In this document: positions 12,587 through 24,800 of the stretch, one piece after another
Layout: each line of letters begins with the position of its first letter
How positions within the stretch are numbered: the stretch's first letter is position 1
Notes under the pieces: generated by a model
Databases searched by the model: none
Told to the model about the DNA's origin: nothing
Seen by the model: the letters and a program-made list of their open reading frames with translations, nothing else
NCBI GenBank assembly: GCA_001632425.1
Contig: KV425580.1
Location: 186,215-250,214, forward strand
Reading direction: 5' to 3'
From: Neolentinus lepideus HHB14362 ss-1
Taxonomy: Eukaryota > Basidiomycota > Agaricomycetes > Gloeophyllales > Gloeophyllaceae
DNA length: 64,000 nucleotides
Translations under genes and position numbers: made by a program

Positions 12587-14975
12587 CTAGATGAATCCGA
12601 GTAGTTCCTTCAGCTTCACGAAATCAGGGGTGCCCAAGCCAGTGATAGCATCCCAGCCCTCAGTCGCGTTAAACCCGAGTGTACCGCATCCTGGGTTATT
12701 TCCCAGCAAAATATCGGTAAAGCCTAGAAGAAATATCAATCACCACCGTCAAGGCACCGCGGAGAAACAGCTAACCCGACAGTCCAGTTGTGTATAGTAG
12801 TGGATTCAGCCAACCCAGAGAGGGCCGACCGTTCGCGAGCCGGTAATCGTTCAGAAGGGAGACGATGCTCGCGAACGTAGGAGAACTAGCGGAGGTACCG
12901 CCCACGGACTCTACTTTCCCTTCAACGACAACCTGGAATCTACGTAAGGACTCTATCAATAGTTTTCTCTTCCACGAATCCAAACGCGACATACCCATAG
13001 CCTTGGGCGCTCACGTCAGGAACTGCACGCCCCGCAGGACTAAGACAGATAATAAGACACAAGGCACCTCTTGGATCACAAAACACCACTCACTTGTACA
13101 ACCCAGCATAGGTACTCCCGAGTTTCTCCAGGAACGGAGGTACTGCAGCAGCTTGCCACAGCGGCCTCTTAAAATACCTTGAAAATCCCCCTTGGGAGAA
13201 GTACACGCCCTTTTCCGGTGCAATTTGATACGTCGCACCGACCTATATATAAAAGACTTCAGTTAAGTGTCGTGATAGATAACCCGGACAAGGCAAACCC
13301 CGGTGATGTACGGACACGTTGCGGGGAATACCTATTTTCGCCGTTCGGTTCACATTAGAGTTTTATCTGAATTCCTGAAAAGGTGGGCACTTACTGGCTG
13401 GAATAGAGTTCTATTCGTGCCATCGTTCGTCTGGCACGTACCGGCCCCTACCTATCGACAAGTCTTAGTATATTTTAGTGGATCAGTGGAGGTGACCACA
13501 CTTACACCACCATCGCCGCTAGAGAACATGACGGAGCTACCTCTCGCCGATAACTGAGCGAACATGCCACAGACTCGACTGCATAGCATTCAAACGTCGA
13601 TGAATGGCAAGGGGATAAACCAAGAGACTCACACGGCCCATTCATAAGGGAACGTCTGTCTGATACACAGGGTCCATTCATGCGTTTCACAAGTGAGGAA
13701 TTTAAGGCACTCACTCATCACCTCCATAACTCGTCGTAAACGCCTGCGGAACCTCCCCATCAGGCAGACCCAACATGTAGGTCAACCAATCCAGATACGG
13801 CTCGTCCCTCTGGGGCGGGGTCACCGAGTCATTGATCGTGGGTGCCGTACCAGGAGTCGAATAGTAGTAGTTTGGTGTGGGATAGGTTAGGCCTTCGGTA
13901 TACTGAACGTTCAGGTCTGCTTCGATTCCAGGAAGGCTCTGGTCGTTTAAGCCGCCATCGACGGAGACTACAGTTACATTGGTGCCCATGGCATCTGGGC
14001 GGAATTGCGTGAAGAATGTCTGTAAGAGAGTCAGAATCCAGTCTATCATATGAAGACTGCTTTATGTGATCCTGTTACCTGTAGGTCTGCAAAACTGACG
14101 TACTTGGGTATGAATTAGTGAGAAATTCGGGAGATTACGACCGCGCTATACCATACCTGCTCCAAATATCCAGCGACTCCGATTTTATTACCCTTCTCTG
14201 CAGCCTGGGGCACATACCCTTCTGTGCTGTACAACACCTGCAAACACGCTGGTGTCACCGTTGTATTACAACTTAGGGGAATATCCTGCCCCGCCGGTCC
14301 CTTTACGGTAGCGCCATTGGCCTCTCCCACAGGAGACAATGTAGCATCGAGCATGTATGTTGCGCGCATGGCCTTCATCCGGTCAAACATCGTTGTGGGG
14401 TGGACCAAGTCGATGTGCGCATGCAAGTCGCGGGGGAGGGAGTAGGAAAGTGTGCGGACAACTTGTTCACCGGTGCTTGAGTGCTGGTAAGAGCGGTAAG
14501 AGGCAGAGAGCAGAGATTCTGCTGTTGAGAGAGGCACATCAAGGGAGAGCCAGTCTTTGGCTGGTGAGTAGTGGATGGAGGCGAGGTCGATGCCGTGCCC
14601 GTAGAGCCACTCGCGCACTGTCGCGTGTGTGGATTCGTGAGGAGCTACCAGATCATCTACTTCCCTGGAAGCATCACTCAACATAGGGTAAGATTAGGCA
14701 GAGAATAAGGCTGACCTCTTTGATAGATGCTGACCATATTTCGGGTGAAAGGGGTCACTGATCTCGTGCAGCATAGCGAGGAGATCCTCGAACCCATGTT
14801 GCTTCAAGCCTATCTTGAGATTGATAATATGGTCAGCAGGAGGCGCGCCGACATCAATCCAACCATTGGGAATGGTAACCCAGCTGTGCTTAACAGTCAC
14901 ATCCCAATCACGCTGTGAGACGGGAGATGTATATGCAGCAAGACAGCACGCCACTACCACCAGAAGGGACAGCAT
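12587..14975 (-). CDS. Secreted sedolisin-family (S53) serine-carboxyl protease
   Basis: At least nine short exons splice into one frame. ATG 14975 starts a signal peptide ([18 protein letters not shown]). A pro-domain follows (about residues 20-200), then the catalytic domain. Seen motifs are [15 protein letters not shown] (13930-13900), SSGDGGV (oxyanion-hole Asp, near 13520) and VGGTSASSP (catalytic Ser, near 12890). The C-terminal calcium-site region is [11 protein letters not shown] with [14 protein letters not shown]. The protein ends KELLGFI before TAG at 12587. S53 enzymes are acid proteases or tripeptidyl peptidases that work outside the fungal cell. The family triad uses Glu and Asp four residues apart; here the residue at +4 is Asn, with Asp at +2. 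All other hallmarks are intact, so this may be an active variant or an impaired one. Confidence 0.92.
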
Positions 14976-15371
14976 CTTGGGCTTCAGGAAGACCCATTTC
15001 GCACGAAGCTTGAGTACTTGCTTTTGTATGCGGAATGACAGCGGACCTATAATGGCTTTATCATGATAAGGTGGGGAATTATTGTATCTCAGACGAGTTC
15101 TTGTGCCTACAGACCATGTAGTGAGTACCGTTATTTTAGCTGCGGTGAATTCTCATCACGTACCGGGTGCAAATCGTGATTGGGAGTTGCGCCTCGGGCC
15201 GAACAGTTGATGAGGTTGCCCTGCAATATAGTGTCCAACAATATTCATTCGGTATATTACACACAAGCAAGAACGAGACTAAGAACGAGAGTGATACGAG
15301 GACCCAAGGGCCTCTGATACAGAAGCTAAAAGAACACATAGAGAAAAGCAAGACATCACAATGGTCATTAA
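14976..15371. other. Intergenic, sedolisin upstream region
   Basis: This lies upstream of the sedolisin (minus) and downstream of the orphan at 15372-16820 (minus). A tctataatggctttatcatgat-like AT-rich patch near 15050 could hold the sedolisin promoter. No gene is seen. Confidence 0.4.
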
Positions 15372-16820
15372 TTAGAACATAACCTCTCTGGGCTCCGTAT
15401 TCTCCCCAGCCGTATCCGTAAACCCAGAGCTAAATCCAAAGCCACCGGACCAGCTACCGGACCCGACTGAACGCGCACTCACACTGGGTGGGTCGACAAA
15501 GCTCCCGGTGCTGAAACTGTGTTCAGAGCCTGAGTCGCTAAAGTCGGAAAACAATTCGTGGTCGCTGAAGCTCGGAGACAAGGGGAAGTGGATATCAGAG
15601 GTAGGGGTCGAGAAGCCAGAAGATATGGGAGTGAACGGAGGCGCAACGGACTGGCGCGACGCAGCGTAAAACGACGAAGAGAAATCCAGGGTCGGCAGTA
15701 CGAAAGACTGAGACGGGTCCATTTGCGGGTATTCGTGCATCGGCGCCGAAGGTGCAAAATGATTATGGTTCACATTCTCGCTTTCCAGCCCCTCATCTGC
15801 AACTGAGCTCATCTCCGACAAGACGCTGTCCATCTCATCCTCCTCTCCCTTTCTCACTTCCTCGATCTCGCACCATCCAGTCCCGCTCTCCCCGATGACG
15901 CCGCGCACCATGCTCTCTGTCCAGCCAATGAACTCGACCTTCAACACGGTGCACGTACCGCTCGGGTCGCCAAACGCAGAGCACTTCACTCCGCGCTCCC
16001 AGACCCTCGCCTGGTCAAGTCGCATGAAGAGAGATGAGACACGTATGGAGTGTGTATGGTGCGAGGTATGCATGTATGCAAGAGTATCGAGGGGCAGAAA
16101 GCGCGAGGGCGAGCCGGATGCCTGGAGAGGCATGCGGGAGGTCGGCGTCGGCGCGAGGGGAACGTACAGATATGTGGTAACGTCGGCAGTAGCAGGAGCG
16201 GGGAAGAAGCGCTCGAACTCTTCCTCCTTGGCTGCCTTCTTCTCCGTCTTCTCCTTCGGCTTCATCATCTCCTTGCCCTTCTTCACCTCCTGCACCTCTT
16301 GATCCTTCCGCATCTTCGTCTTCTCGATCTCGGGCATCTTAATCTCCCAATCAGCCTCATAGAATGCACGTCCAGCCATGGGCACGTTCTGCACAAGGTT
16401 CTGGAAAATCGGGCGGGCAGTCGAGAAGTTCCTCGCTATACCCAGACCGACTTGTGTCGTACTCCTTGGCACTGTCGGGGGCTTCGGAAGCTTTGGAGCG
16501 TGCAAGGGTGTTGATAACGCATATCTCGAAGGTAGAGACAGTCTCTGCTGGATCGTCTGCGGTCGTGCGGCGTGCAGTGAACGCGTGGGCGCAGCTCCAG
16601 CGCCTCGAAGAGTACCAGGTGTAGTGAGATGCCCAACAAATCCAGAGAGGAGCGAGCGAGTTGTAGAGAGTAGTTTCTGTGCAAGTCCAGACGATGTTGT
16701 GTGTGTCGCCCGTGGTACGGACGAGATATGGATGGACCTTGTCGACGGCCCCCCGGTCGATAGCCAGCGGGATGCGGCCTGGCCGGGGAGGCCTCGCAGC
16801 CCGTGCGATGCCAATTGCAT
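15372..16820 (-). CDS. Basidiomycete orphan protein, Arg/Ser/Thr-rich N-terminus, coiled Lys/Glu segment
   Basis: One uninterrupted frame of 482 codons runs from ATG 16820 (MQLASHGLRGLPGQAASRWL) to TAA at 15372. The first ~130 residues are rich in Arg, Ser and Thr, with few acids (ARNFSTARPIFQNLV), which resembles a mitochondrial presequence. A Lys/Glu-rich helix follows (EIEKTKMRKDQEVQEVKK). Then comes a likely folded core (VTTYLYVPLAPTPTSRMPLQ; VLKVEFIGWTESMVRGVIGE; TGWCEIEEV). The last ~150 residues are Ser/Phe-rich and disordered. I do not recognise a named domain. Similar architecture is common in agaricomycete genomes, so it is probably a real conserved gene of unknown function. Confidence 0.75.
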   Translation of the reverse strand: MQLASHGLRGLPGQAASRWLSTGGPSTRSIHISSVPRATHTTSSGLAQKLLSTTRSLLSGFVGHLTTPGTLRGAGAAPTRSLHAARPQTIQQRLSLPSRYALSTPLHAPKLPKPPTVPRSTTQVGLGIARNFSTARPIFQNLVQNVPMAGRAFYEADWEIKMPEIEKTKMRKDQEVQEVKKGKEMMKPKEKTEKKAAKEEEFERFFPAPATADVTTYLYVPLAPTPTSRMPLQASGSPSRFLPLDTLAYMHTSHHTHSIRVSSLFMRLDQARVWERGVKCSAFGDPSGTCTVLKVEFIGWTESMVRGVIGESGTGWCEIEEVRKGEEDEMDSVLSEMSSVADEGLESENVNHNHFAPSAPMHEYPQMDPSQSFVLPTLDFSSSFYAASRQSVAPPFTPISSGFSTPTSDIHFPLSPSFSDHELFSDFSDSGSEHSFSTGSFVDPPSVSARSVGSGSWSGGFGFSSGFTDTAGENTEPREVMF

Positions 16821-17225
16821 CGCTGGCAAGTGTTAAACTATTTGTAGTTGAAGATGGTCCACAAGCAGAGGGTAGGAGTGGTGGCTGCAAGGGCGACCGA
16901 GTGAAGTCTTATAGCCGCAGTAGGCGGCTCTTGTAAAGGTGGTGCCGGAGTGTGCCGGAGGCGCGTAAGCGTGTTGCCGAAGTGGCGGTGCTTATGACAG
17001 TGGCTGTGTGCCTCAGGTTCGAACCTGCAAAGTGCAAGAATCTCTCACCGACAACAGTACGATACAAAACATTCACTGTCATGCGAATAGTACTCAATTA
17101 TGCTATAGAGCATGATCGAGTTGATCACATCAGCGGAGGTGGCACGTGGATCTGGATAGGACAACCAGAGGCGACCCGACGAAAGACAGAAGACAGAAAA
17201 TGAACAGGAAATAACATAACATAAA
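16821..17225. other. Intergenic, no gene seen
   Basis: This is upstream of the orphan and downstream of POP7. A 10-bp palindrome, ggttcgaacc at about 17017, sits here; it was considered and rejected as a tRNA T-arm. Confidence 0.4.
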
Positions 17226-18075
17226 TCAGGAAAAACTCATATCGTCCTGCTCCGGCTCCTGGAACACAATCGCCTCCGTCCTACCTTGCTCCTGCCTTAC
17301 TTTCTTCCCTTCCCCTCCCCCTTGTGCGCCAGCAACCCTCTTGCCTCTGCCTTTCCCGTTGCTTATCCGCGGGGCCTCCTCGGGATCACCCTCGCCAATC
17401 TTAATTACGACGCTCAAGCTCGACTTGCCTCTCGTACGGTACGTAATGTCCTCATCTTCGTCATCCGGGATGAGCTCGTCTTGGACTTCCACCGTTCCTG
17501 TGAGGATTTCTGTGTGAATCTCGTCTGGGCCGTAAGGAAGAATTTCGGGTAGGGAGGTAGAGAGTAGGAGGAGGTGAGGAATCGCTGCACCCATTGCGCT
17601 AAGGTGAAGAGTTTTGTAACTTTATAGAAGACATTAGATCATGTAAAATCAGGAAAGATAGTACAACGCACCCATCATTGATAACAACATCTTTACACCG
17701 ACGCAGATACGCACCCAGTGGTGTCTTGCGTGAAACACATATGTAGTTCTTGCCTTCAGTGTGCGCAGAACGAGGACCTGTAGCAGAAACCGAGGTAGGC
17801 ACAGTGGGGAACGGTCTTTTCGGATTTAGTTTCCTAATCTTGTATCTTGGATTTGGTTTGGATGCAGTAATTTCCTTTGAGGATCCAGCAGACACCAAGT
17901 CATCTTTCTTCGTATGGCTCCCTTTCGGTCTGGTACCATCGCCTATGGAGACATCTGGTGCTGATGCAACGGCATTCTGTACGCCAGATATCTTCGTATG
18001 ACTCCCTTTCGTTCCGGTACCATCACCTATGAAGACATTTGGCGGTGATACAGTGGCATTTGAGTCAGAGTCCAT
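17226..18075 (-). CDS. POP7: RNase P / RNase MRP subunit Pop7 (Rpp20, Alba-like)
   Basis: Two exons (18075-17672 and 17619-17226) are joined across a 52-nt intron, with no change of frame: KDVVINDG continues as GYKTLHLSAMGAAIPHLLLL. The total is 265 codons. The N-terminal ~90 residues are low-complexity, with two near-repeats (IGDGTGTKGSHTK and IGDGTRPKGSHTK). The Alba-type core starts NYICVSRKTPLGAYLRRC and runs through the typical LSTSLPEILPYGPDEIHTEI and SSLSVVIKIG. This matches Pop7/Rpp20, which pairs with Pop6/Rpp25 to bind the P3 arm of RNase P and MRP RNA in nucleolar tRNA and rRNA maturation. The tail is basic and then acidic. It is divergent from eRF1 with 237 bp between the starts. 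Confidence 0.88.
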
Positions 18076-18312
18076 GGCAGAACTAAGGTTGTAAAGAGTC
18101 AATATTCAATATCCACGAACACTTGGATTGCCACACGCGCGCCACAATGCGGTGGTACCGGTGGCACCGCCCCTATCTAACTTCCAAATCGGGCATATGA
18201 CGGAACACATAACTATAAAATTGAACACACAGTTTGATCCTGACCTTCACCAGGGCCCATCTGTCGTCTGTCTGTCTGTTGTTCCTTAGGGAGCGAGAAC
18301 GAGCAGCCCGCC
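18076..18312. promoter_or_regulatory. Shared divergent promoter region, POP7 / eRF1
   Basis: This is a 237-bp gap between the two start codons. It contains a (tctg)-type short run near 18262 and a tataaaattg word near 18214 that could be a TATA element for eRF1. Both neighbours are core RNA or translation genes. Confidence 0.45.
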
Positions 18313-19794
18313 ATGAGTCAAGACGTGGCAGAGCAGAATATTCAGATGTGGAAGATCAAGAAGCTCATCAAGAGCCTCGACTCGGCCAGGGGGTCAGTAC
18401 TCTGCTCAGTGTTTACAGGTGCAGACCGTAGGGATTGACTTGGAAACGTCGTCTAGTGCTGGTACTTCCATGATCAGTCTGATCGTACCGCCAAAGGTGC
18501 GCTTGCATTCGCCCGAATGATCGATATCGTTCTGATGCCCCATTCAAGGATCAAATTTCCCGTATATCTGCTATGTTGACGCAGGAGTACGGTACTGCGT
18601 CCAATATCAAGTCGCGCGTCAACAGGCTATCTGTGCTTGCGGCTATTACAAGTACGCAGCAGAGGCTGAAGCTGTACAACCGAGTGCCGCCAAATGGTCT
18701 CGTGCTTTTCGTGGGCACCATCCTGACCGATGAAGGCAAGGAAAAGAAGGTGTCTTTCGACTTTGAGCCTCACAAACCCATCAACACGTACGCATTTTTC
18801 CTATTTGTAGCGGCAGCCTCTAATATTACGGAACAGCTCACTCTACCTCTGTGACAACAAGTTTCATACTGAAGCCCTCCAGGAGCTGCTCGAATCCGAT
18901 TCGAAGTTCGGGTTTATCGTCATGGACGGTAACGGCACGCTATTCGGTACTGTTGCCGGTAACACTCGCGAGGTGATTCACAAATTCACCGTTGACCTCC
19001 CCAAGAAGCACGGCCGTGGTGGTCAATCCGCGCTCCGTTTCTCCCGTCTGCGTGATGAAAAGCGCCACAACTATGTGCGCAAGGTCGCTGAGCTGGCAGT
19101 TCAGCACTTCATTACCAATGATAAGGTCAATGTCACCGGGCTCGTCCTCGCGGGTAGCGCGGACTTCAAGACCGAGCTTAGCCAGAGTGACATGTTCGAT
19201 CCTCGCCTGGTAGCAAAGGTCATCAAGGTCGTCGATGTCAGTTATGGTGGAGAGAACGGGTTCAACCAGGCGATCGATCTGGCTGGGGAGGCCCTCGCGA
19301 ACGTGAAGTTCGTACAGGAGAAGAAGCTCATCCAGCGGTACTTCGATGAGATCAGCCAGGACACGGGCAAGTACTGCTACGGTGTCGACGACACGCTCAA
19401 GGCGCTCGAGCTCGGTGCCGTCGAGACGCTCATCGTGTATGAGAACCTTGACATCACGCGATACGTCCTGCGCAACGCGGCCGGCGATGTGATCGTTGTG
19501 CACCTGAACAAGGAGCAGGAAAAAGACCGCGAGAAGTTCACCGACAAGTCGACAGGCCTGGAGATGGAGCAGGCCGAGGAGCCGCAGCCCCTGCTCGAGT
19601 GGTTCGCAGATAAGTACCGCGAGTTCGGTGCGAACCTCGAGTTTGTGACGAACAAGTCACAAGAGGGCGCGCAGTTTGTGAAGGGATTCGGTGGGATTGG
19701 CGGGCTGCTGCGGTACAAGGTGGACTTCGAGAACTTGCAGACTGTGGACGATCAAGAGGAAGACGAGTTCTACTCGGATGACGACGGTATCTGA
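18313..19794 (+). CDS. SUP45: Eukaryotic peptide chain release factor subunit 1 (eRF1)
   Basis: Four exons are separated by introns 18393-18456, 18497-18548 and 18788-18836. The start is [20 protein letters not shown] and the end is [11 protein letters not shown] before TGA. All three functional motifs of eRF1 are visible: TASNIKS and YLCDNKF in domain 1 (stop-codon recognition), and [10 protein letters not shown] in domain 2 (GGQ, peptidyl-tRNA hydrolysis). The C-terminal domain, which binds eRF3, is complete and the length is about that of other eRF1 proteins. The long last exon (18837-19794) is strongly codon-biased with C or G at third positions, as expected for a highly expressed gene. 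A long antisense open frame in this exon is a shadow of that bias. Confidence 0.97.
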
Positions 19795-20534
19795 CGGTTT
19801 TGCGGGCTCCGATTAGGAGCCTCGCCTGGGGACGTCGGTAGGGGCACGCTGGGCGAGGCGGAGGAAGGTGAGGTGGAGAAGGTCGAGGAGAAGACTGCCG
19901 AGATGGTCGTGGATGGCCATAAACGAGTTGCAGAAGTGGCAGGTCTGAGAGAAAAGGATGCATTACGCCGAGTGATGTCGACGGGCGTAGCAAGGAACCT
20001 GATGAAGAAAATGTTATCGGAGGAAGAATATCCACACGAAGAAGTCAATGTCTTGTGAGTATTTTGACTGTCAGATCATACCTGTCTCCTGTCTGATGTG
20101 GATATCCTAGAATGACGTCCATTCATGTATCTCAAGCCGTATTTATTTGCACTGAGGAGGTCGGGGAGTGAGAGTGCTGTTGTACATGAGATACAGAGTT
20201 GACTGCCTAGCAGAGCACTATTAGCTTGATAATAGTGCGTGTTTGTGTATCAGCTGTATGAACCGTGTCTTGCTACAGTGTTTTGCAATTGCACTTGCTT
20301 TCATACCAGTAACCAGCACCATGATAACGCTGATGACGTCATATTGATTTGTCCTCACAGTAATCGATCACTTCGAGCATGTCGGTATCCATTATGCATT
20401 AGCCCATCGTACTTGTAATTGACGACATTGTATACAGTACTCTCGGTAAGCAGTCTCCGGTCGACGGAAGACAATTGGTATTTATACCTGTAGCGGTTCA
20501 CGCTGTCTTTAGTTACCACCCCGCGCTAAACTAC
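19795..20534. other. Intergenic, with an unassigned open frame after eRF1
   Basis: This is a 740-bp gap. Its first part stays open on the plus strand (19873-20058; EKVEEKTAEMVVDGHKRVAE), with a Glu/Val-rich product and no recognisable domain. It most likely belongs to the eRF1 3' untranslated region. The remainder is AT-richer and carries the promoter of the glutathione transferase at 20535; no other feature is seen. Confidence 0.45.
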
Positions 20535-21896
20535 CATGAGCACGAACAGGGACACCACGAGCCAATCCGACATACGGAAGCAGCCCATCGAGAAGGATGG
20601 CTCGTTCAAGCGGCCAGATAGCCAGTTTCGGAACTGGATAGAGAAAAGCGGGAAGTTTGCTCCGGAAGCAGGTGAGGGACAGGTCATCTACTCTAGTACA
20701 GTGTACTGAAGCGAAGCGCTTTCGAAGGCCGCTACCACCTCTTCGTGGCATATGTTTGCCGTACGTGAATCGTACTTACGACTGAGAAGCGTGCATCACG
20801 CTGACCTCGATGTTTCGCAGCGTGGGCGACACGAACTCTGATCGTCCGGAAGTTGAAGGGCTTGGAAGATATCATCGGTGTTACTGTGGCATCGTCCCGT
20901 TTGGACGAGCATGGATGGCCATTTGCAAAGATAGACAAGTTTCCGGACGTTGAAGATGACCCGTTCTATGGGTCGGAACATATCAAGGACTTGTATCTAA
21001 GAGTTGACCCTGATTACACTGGAAGGCAAGCACCGGGCGTATGTGCCTTTCTACCAAGAACTGAAAGTTATACATGGCTAGATTCACCGTTCCCATTCTA
21101 TGGGACAAGAAACTGGAAACGATTGTAAACAACGAGAGTTCGGAGATTATCCGTATGCTCAACAGCGCGTTCAACGAGCTGCTCCCAGCCGACAAGGCTG
21201 CATTGGATCTCTACCCAGTCCATCTTCGCGAGGAGATCGACTCTGTAAACGACTGGGTTTATCACACAGTCAACAGTAAGTGACATTACCACTGACAGCG
21301 ATCACTTCTCTTTGATAACGATCGCGGTACAGACGGTGTCTACAAAACTGGTTTTTCTAAGACCCAAGCAGCGTACGAGGCGTCCGTGATACCGCTCTTC
21401 GAGTCGCTCGACAGACTTGAGAAGATGCTCACAGGTCAAGAGTACCTAATCGGCGGACAGCTCACTGAAGCTGATGTTCGGCTGTTCGTGACTATCGTGG
21501 GTGCCAGCAGCCTTCTTTGACTGCAACTTTGGGTTCAGATGACTCGTATAGATCCGGTTCGATGTGGCGTATTATGGGGTGTTCAAGTGCAACATTCGCG
21601 ACATCCACCACGGATACCCAGCTATTCACAAGTACGTTTTCATGCTCTAGTATATGTACCTCGCGCGTTTAACGGAATGCTGCTGCAGGTGGATGAAGAA
21701 GTTGTACTGGACCGAACCTGCATTCAAGTCCACAACCTATTTCGATCATATCAAGGGAGGCTACTACTCCAACCCCTCGGTGAGTAGTATCTCGTTTGAG
21801 TTGGTACAGTAAAATAAGACCTACTCTGATTACTTCTAGGTTAACCCGACCAAAGTCGTCCCGGTTGGTCCACTGCCACCGATCGAGCCGTTGTAA
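20535..21896 (+). CDS. ECM4/GTO-type glutathione transferase (glutathionyl-hydroquinone reductase family)
   Basis: Seven to eight exons make one frame from MSTNRDTTSQSDIRKQPIEK to VPVGPLPPIEPL and TAA. The catalytic motif is CPWATRTL; its Cys-Pro pair is split by an intron ending just before 20821. The substrate-side TVPILWDKK and NNESSEIIRMLNSAFN, then the C-terminal helical domain (DWVYHTVNNGVYKTGFSKTQ, RFDVAYYGVFKCNIRDIHHG), match the omega-like ECM4/Xi class. Such enzymes remove glutathione from glutathionyl-quinones using an active-site Cys in the cytosol. In wood-decay fungi they help handle aromatic breakdown products. Two borders are unusual: intron 21026-21081 has a GC donor (GC-AG type), and a later intron starts gtgggt. 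Confidence 0.92.
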
Positions 21897-24800
21897 AGAG
21901 CAAGGATTGGGCGCGCTTCAAGCGCGGATTTTGCTGTGTATTTTTAGTGTATCGCATGTCGACTGTATCGGTGAATCACTACACCTTAAGGCGGCCTTCC
22001 TCGACATATCAACACCCCCCGAACATCTATCAGCTTCTCATCTGCGTCGATTCCGCCTATGTTGGAGGAGTTGCCAATTTCAGCGTCCTCGCTCTAGACA
22101 TCGCGTTTGGCTGACAGGTGCCTCCTTTCATTTTAGACTGGAGGATACTTCCTTTCATATTAGACTAAGGTTGAGTGTTTTCATCACGAGATGGATGCTG
22201 TCAGGACGACTTGGACCACCTGCCCATGCATGCTATACTGACTCTCTCGTTTCGAGTTATCCAATATCCAACAGAAGATTGCATCTATGCTCCGAGAAAT
22301 GAAAGTCAATCTCGAGATTGGACGAACACCTGCCATAACTGGGGACTGACATGGGTGTGCAATATCTTTATTGCCTTCTCGCTATCTAATCCTCGACCGA
22401 CAGGATGTCGCACTGGAAGTTCCGTAGCTGGGTGACTTGTCACATACAGCACAACAAGCCTGCGATGATATATTCACTGGCGTGGACTGGGGCCTGAAGA
22501 CGTCTCCGACTGCGTTGAGAATACTCCAGTGATGTATTCTAAGTTGTGCGGTGTGGATAGCCTTTGCCGTTCATATCTTGGTGGACCGCACAGATAAGAG
22601 TGTCCAAGGTCCCTCAAGATGGAATCTGAGGGAAACTCAGCGAGGTGCGTGCTTGATCGAGCGAAATTAACGCCATTGCTCAGGACGGTGCAATAGGCAA
22701 CACAACGCCAGTTGTGTGCAGAGACAACTCTATCATGATCATGGGATCCCGGGCCTCGAGATCGTGAAGGCAGTAGCTCCGTATGCAGTGCATACCCGGA
22801 TGTCTGATCCGTTTTATGAACATTAGAAGACTCGAGAAGGGATTTGAGCTTCGCAACATGGGAAGGGGCAGTCAGGTGTTACGGGAGAGCGTTAGCGCAC
22901 TCAAATACATAGGTAAGTGGTTCTCTATTGGTGAATGAAGGCCGCGGGAGGAGCGAGACCATGGGCAGTTATGTACGTCCTGCATGTATCAGCCTGACTG
23001 AAGGGTTATGACGACATTGTCTGCATCCCGCTGTAGGTCATTCTCGAAGACGGTCTCCTCGGGGATCCAGCGTGTGGTTCTGGTCAATCAGGTCCAGTCA
23101 TGGATCGCTCGGTGCAGTACGATGTCTGCCATCTCGGAGACTCGAGAAGACAGGATAGCACGCACCCTTGACACGGAAGTCGAGGCGTTCTCGCACACTA
23201 ATTTCATGGTTCTCAGATCATTCCGGGCTCAATCCTGCTTTTTGGCGGTTGGGTGATAAGATGGTGGGCTGATTATCAGCTCACATGATTACTCTGTGTG
23301 CACTGCGGTCCCAGTATGGGATACGCGTCGTCGGAGAGGATTGTCAAGAAGACCGGTTGTCCTATGAGAAGCATTCCTTTCGAAGGCACGTTCACAAGAA
23401 ATGAGCTGTCGATGCTCGGAGGGTGCCTAAGACCGCGGTATTTGTATTCGGTGTCACTTTCGGTGGGTGCGTATAGGTCTATGCTGTCTAGAGCTCGACG
23501 TTCCCTGAGGTTGTATGTCAGCCCAAAAAATGACACGTGCCTCAGCAATTGAATGACCGTGGTGATGAATACGGGGCGATGTTCAACCCTTCAATCCACA
23601 TCCACATGAATGCCTTCTATCCGACGAACTAAGGAAATCTTTCTCTGTAGCTAGTCCCCTTGAGGCTACTCAGAAACTTCAAACGAGCGCGGTCACGGAC
23701 TAGAAGGCTTGTTGGATAGACCTCATTGACGCCCTTCATAGGACAATAAATTCCGAAAATTTCTAGAAACGTCCTCTGGTTTATATAAGAAACCTAGTCC
23801 TTGTCCCTCATTCACTGGGGAACTCCGCTTCTGCTCCAGGTCTGAAAAGCCTCGGAAGAGGCAGGCTGTCCCGAGACCTTTCAGGATCTGAGCAACGTGG
23901 CTGCCGCCCTCGAGCAATTTCGGGAACGGCCACATTTTCAGATAGCATATATCTATATAGGTCACCTTTCCGGACTCCAGGACGTGTCGTGCAGATCCCT
24001 TGCCTTAATGCATATCCCGACTTTCCTGTCGTAGTATCTCAATTGTTCAGACTCATTAGCTACCCTTTCCAGAGTCCAAGTAGCTGAGGAATAGATCAAT
24101 TAATTAGACCAAAATACATGGTAAAATCTACGAATGAAGCTCCCTCGCGCATATATACGTTGGCCCTCCTTGATCCTTGCCCTTCTCACCTTTGGTTTTC
24201 ATCCAGCTCATCCATAACTGGCCTGGCCAACTCACCAGCATGTTTCCTGGCCAAGGCACAGCATATATGCGACCAGAGGACCCGAAGGTGCGAGTAGAGC
24301 TGGACCTGCAGCACACAATGTGGCACGCCCGCATGTGGCCCAAAATCAACAGCATATTAGCACCCGCATGCCGCAAACAAGTACGGTACTCACGTTGATA
24401 ACCGCGCATAATCACATAGCAAATATCAAACTGTATCAGCACATAGATGCTCTGCCCAGTTATCCTGATTGCATCAAGCAATAAGCATCAGTAACGACCT
24501 AAGGATAACATGGTAAAATACCTTTTGGAGCCCGATTGTCGCCCACACCACGGTGTCTGAGCCAAAGTGCCCGCGAGGTGTCTTTTGATGAAAGGCAGTG
24601 AACAAAATGCCGGCAGGTGGCTCCAATCCTGGTACTCACCGAGCTTCCAGAAGTGAACATTCAAAGCGGAGCTATCGTTCATGGTAAGCTCGGTCAATTA
24701 ATCTCAAACGGAGTCTATTTGTCACTTACAAACTAGTCATCCCACAGCGCTCCGAGGGCCATTCCAAGGCGAAAACCAATCCAGTCAGCGAGACCAGATC

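Noticed and set aside
12771..13238. Plus-strand frames of up to 105 codons inside the sedolisin gene
   Set aside because: They are antisense to well-supported S53 exons.
17000..17040. Possible tRNA (ggttcgaacc, T-arm-like)
   Set aside because: The perfect palindrome leaves a six-base loop, and no acceptor, D or anticodon arm can be built around it.
18940..19503. Antisense 187-codon frame in the eRF1 last exon
   Set aside because: Shadow frame caused by strong third-position GC bias in eRF1; it has no domain or splice logic.
24128..24697. Minus-strand frames with membrane-like segments
   Set aside because: No consistent exon structure or recognisable family; the hydrophobic parts are short.
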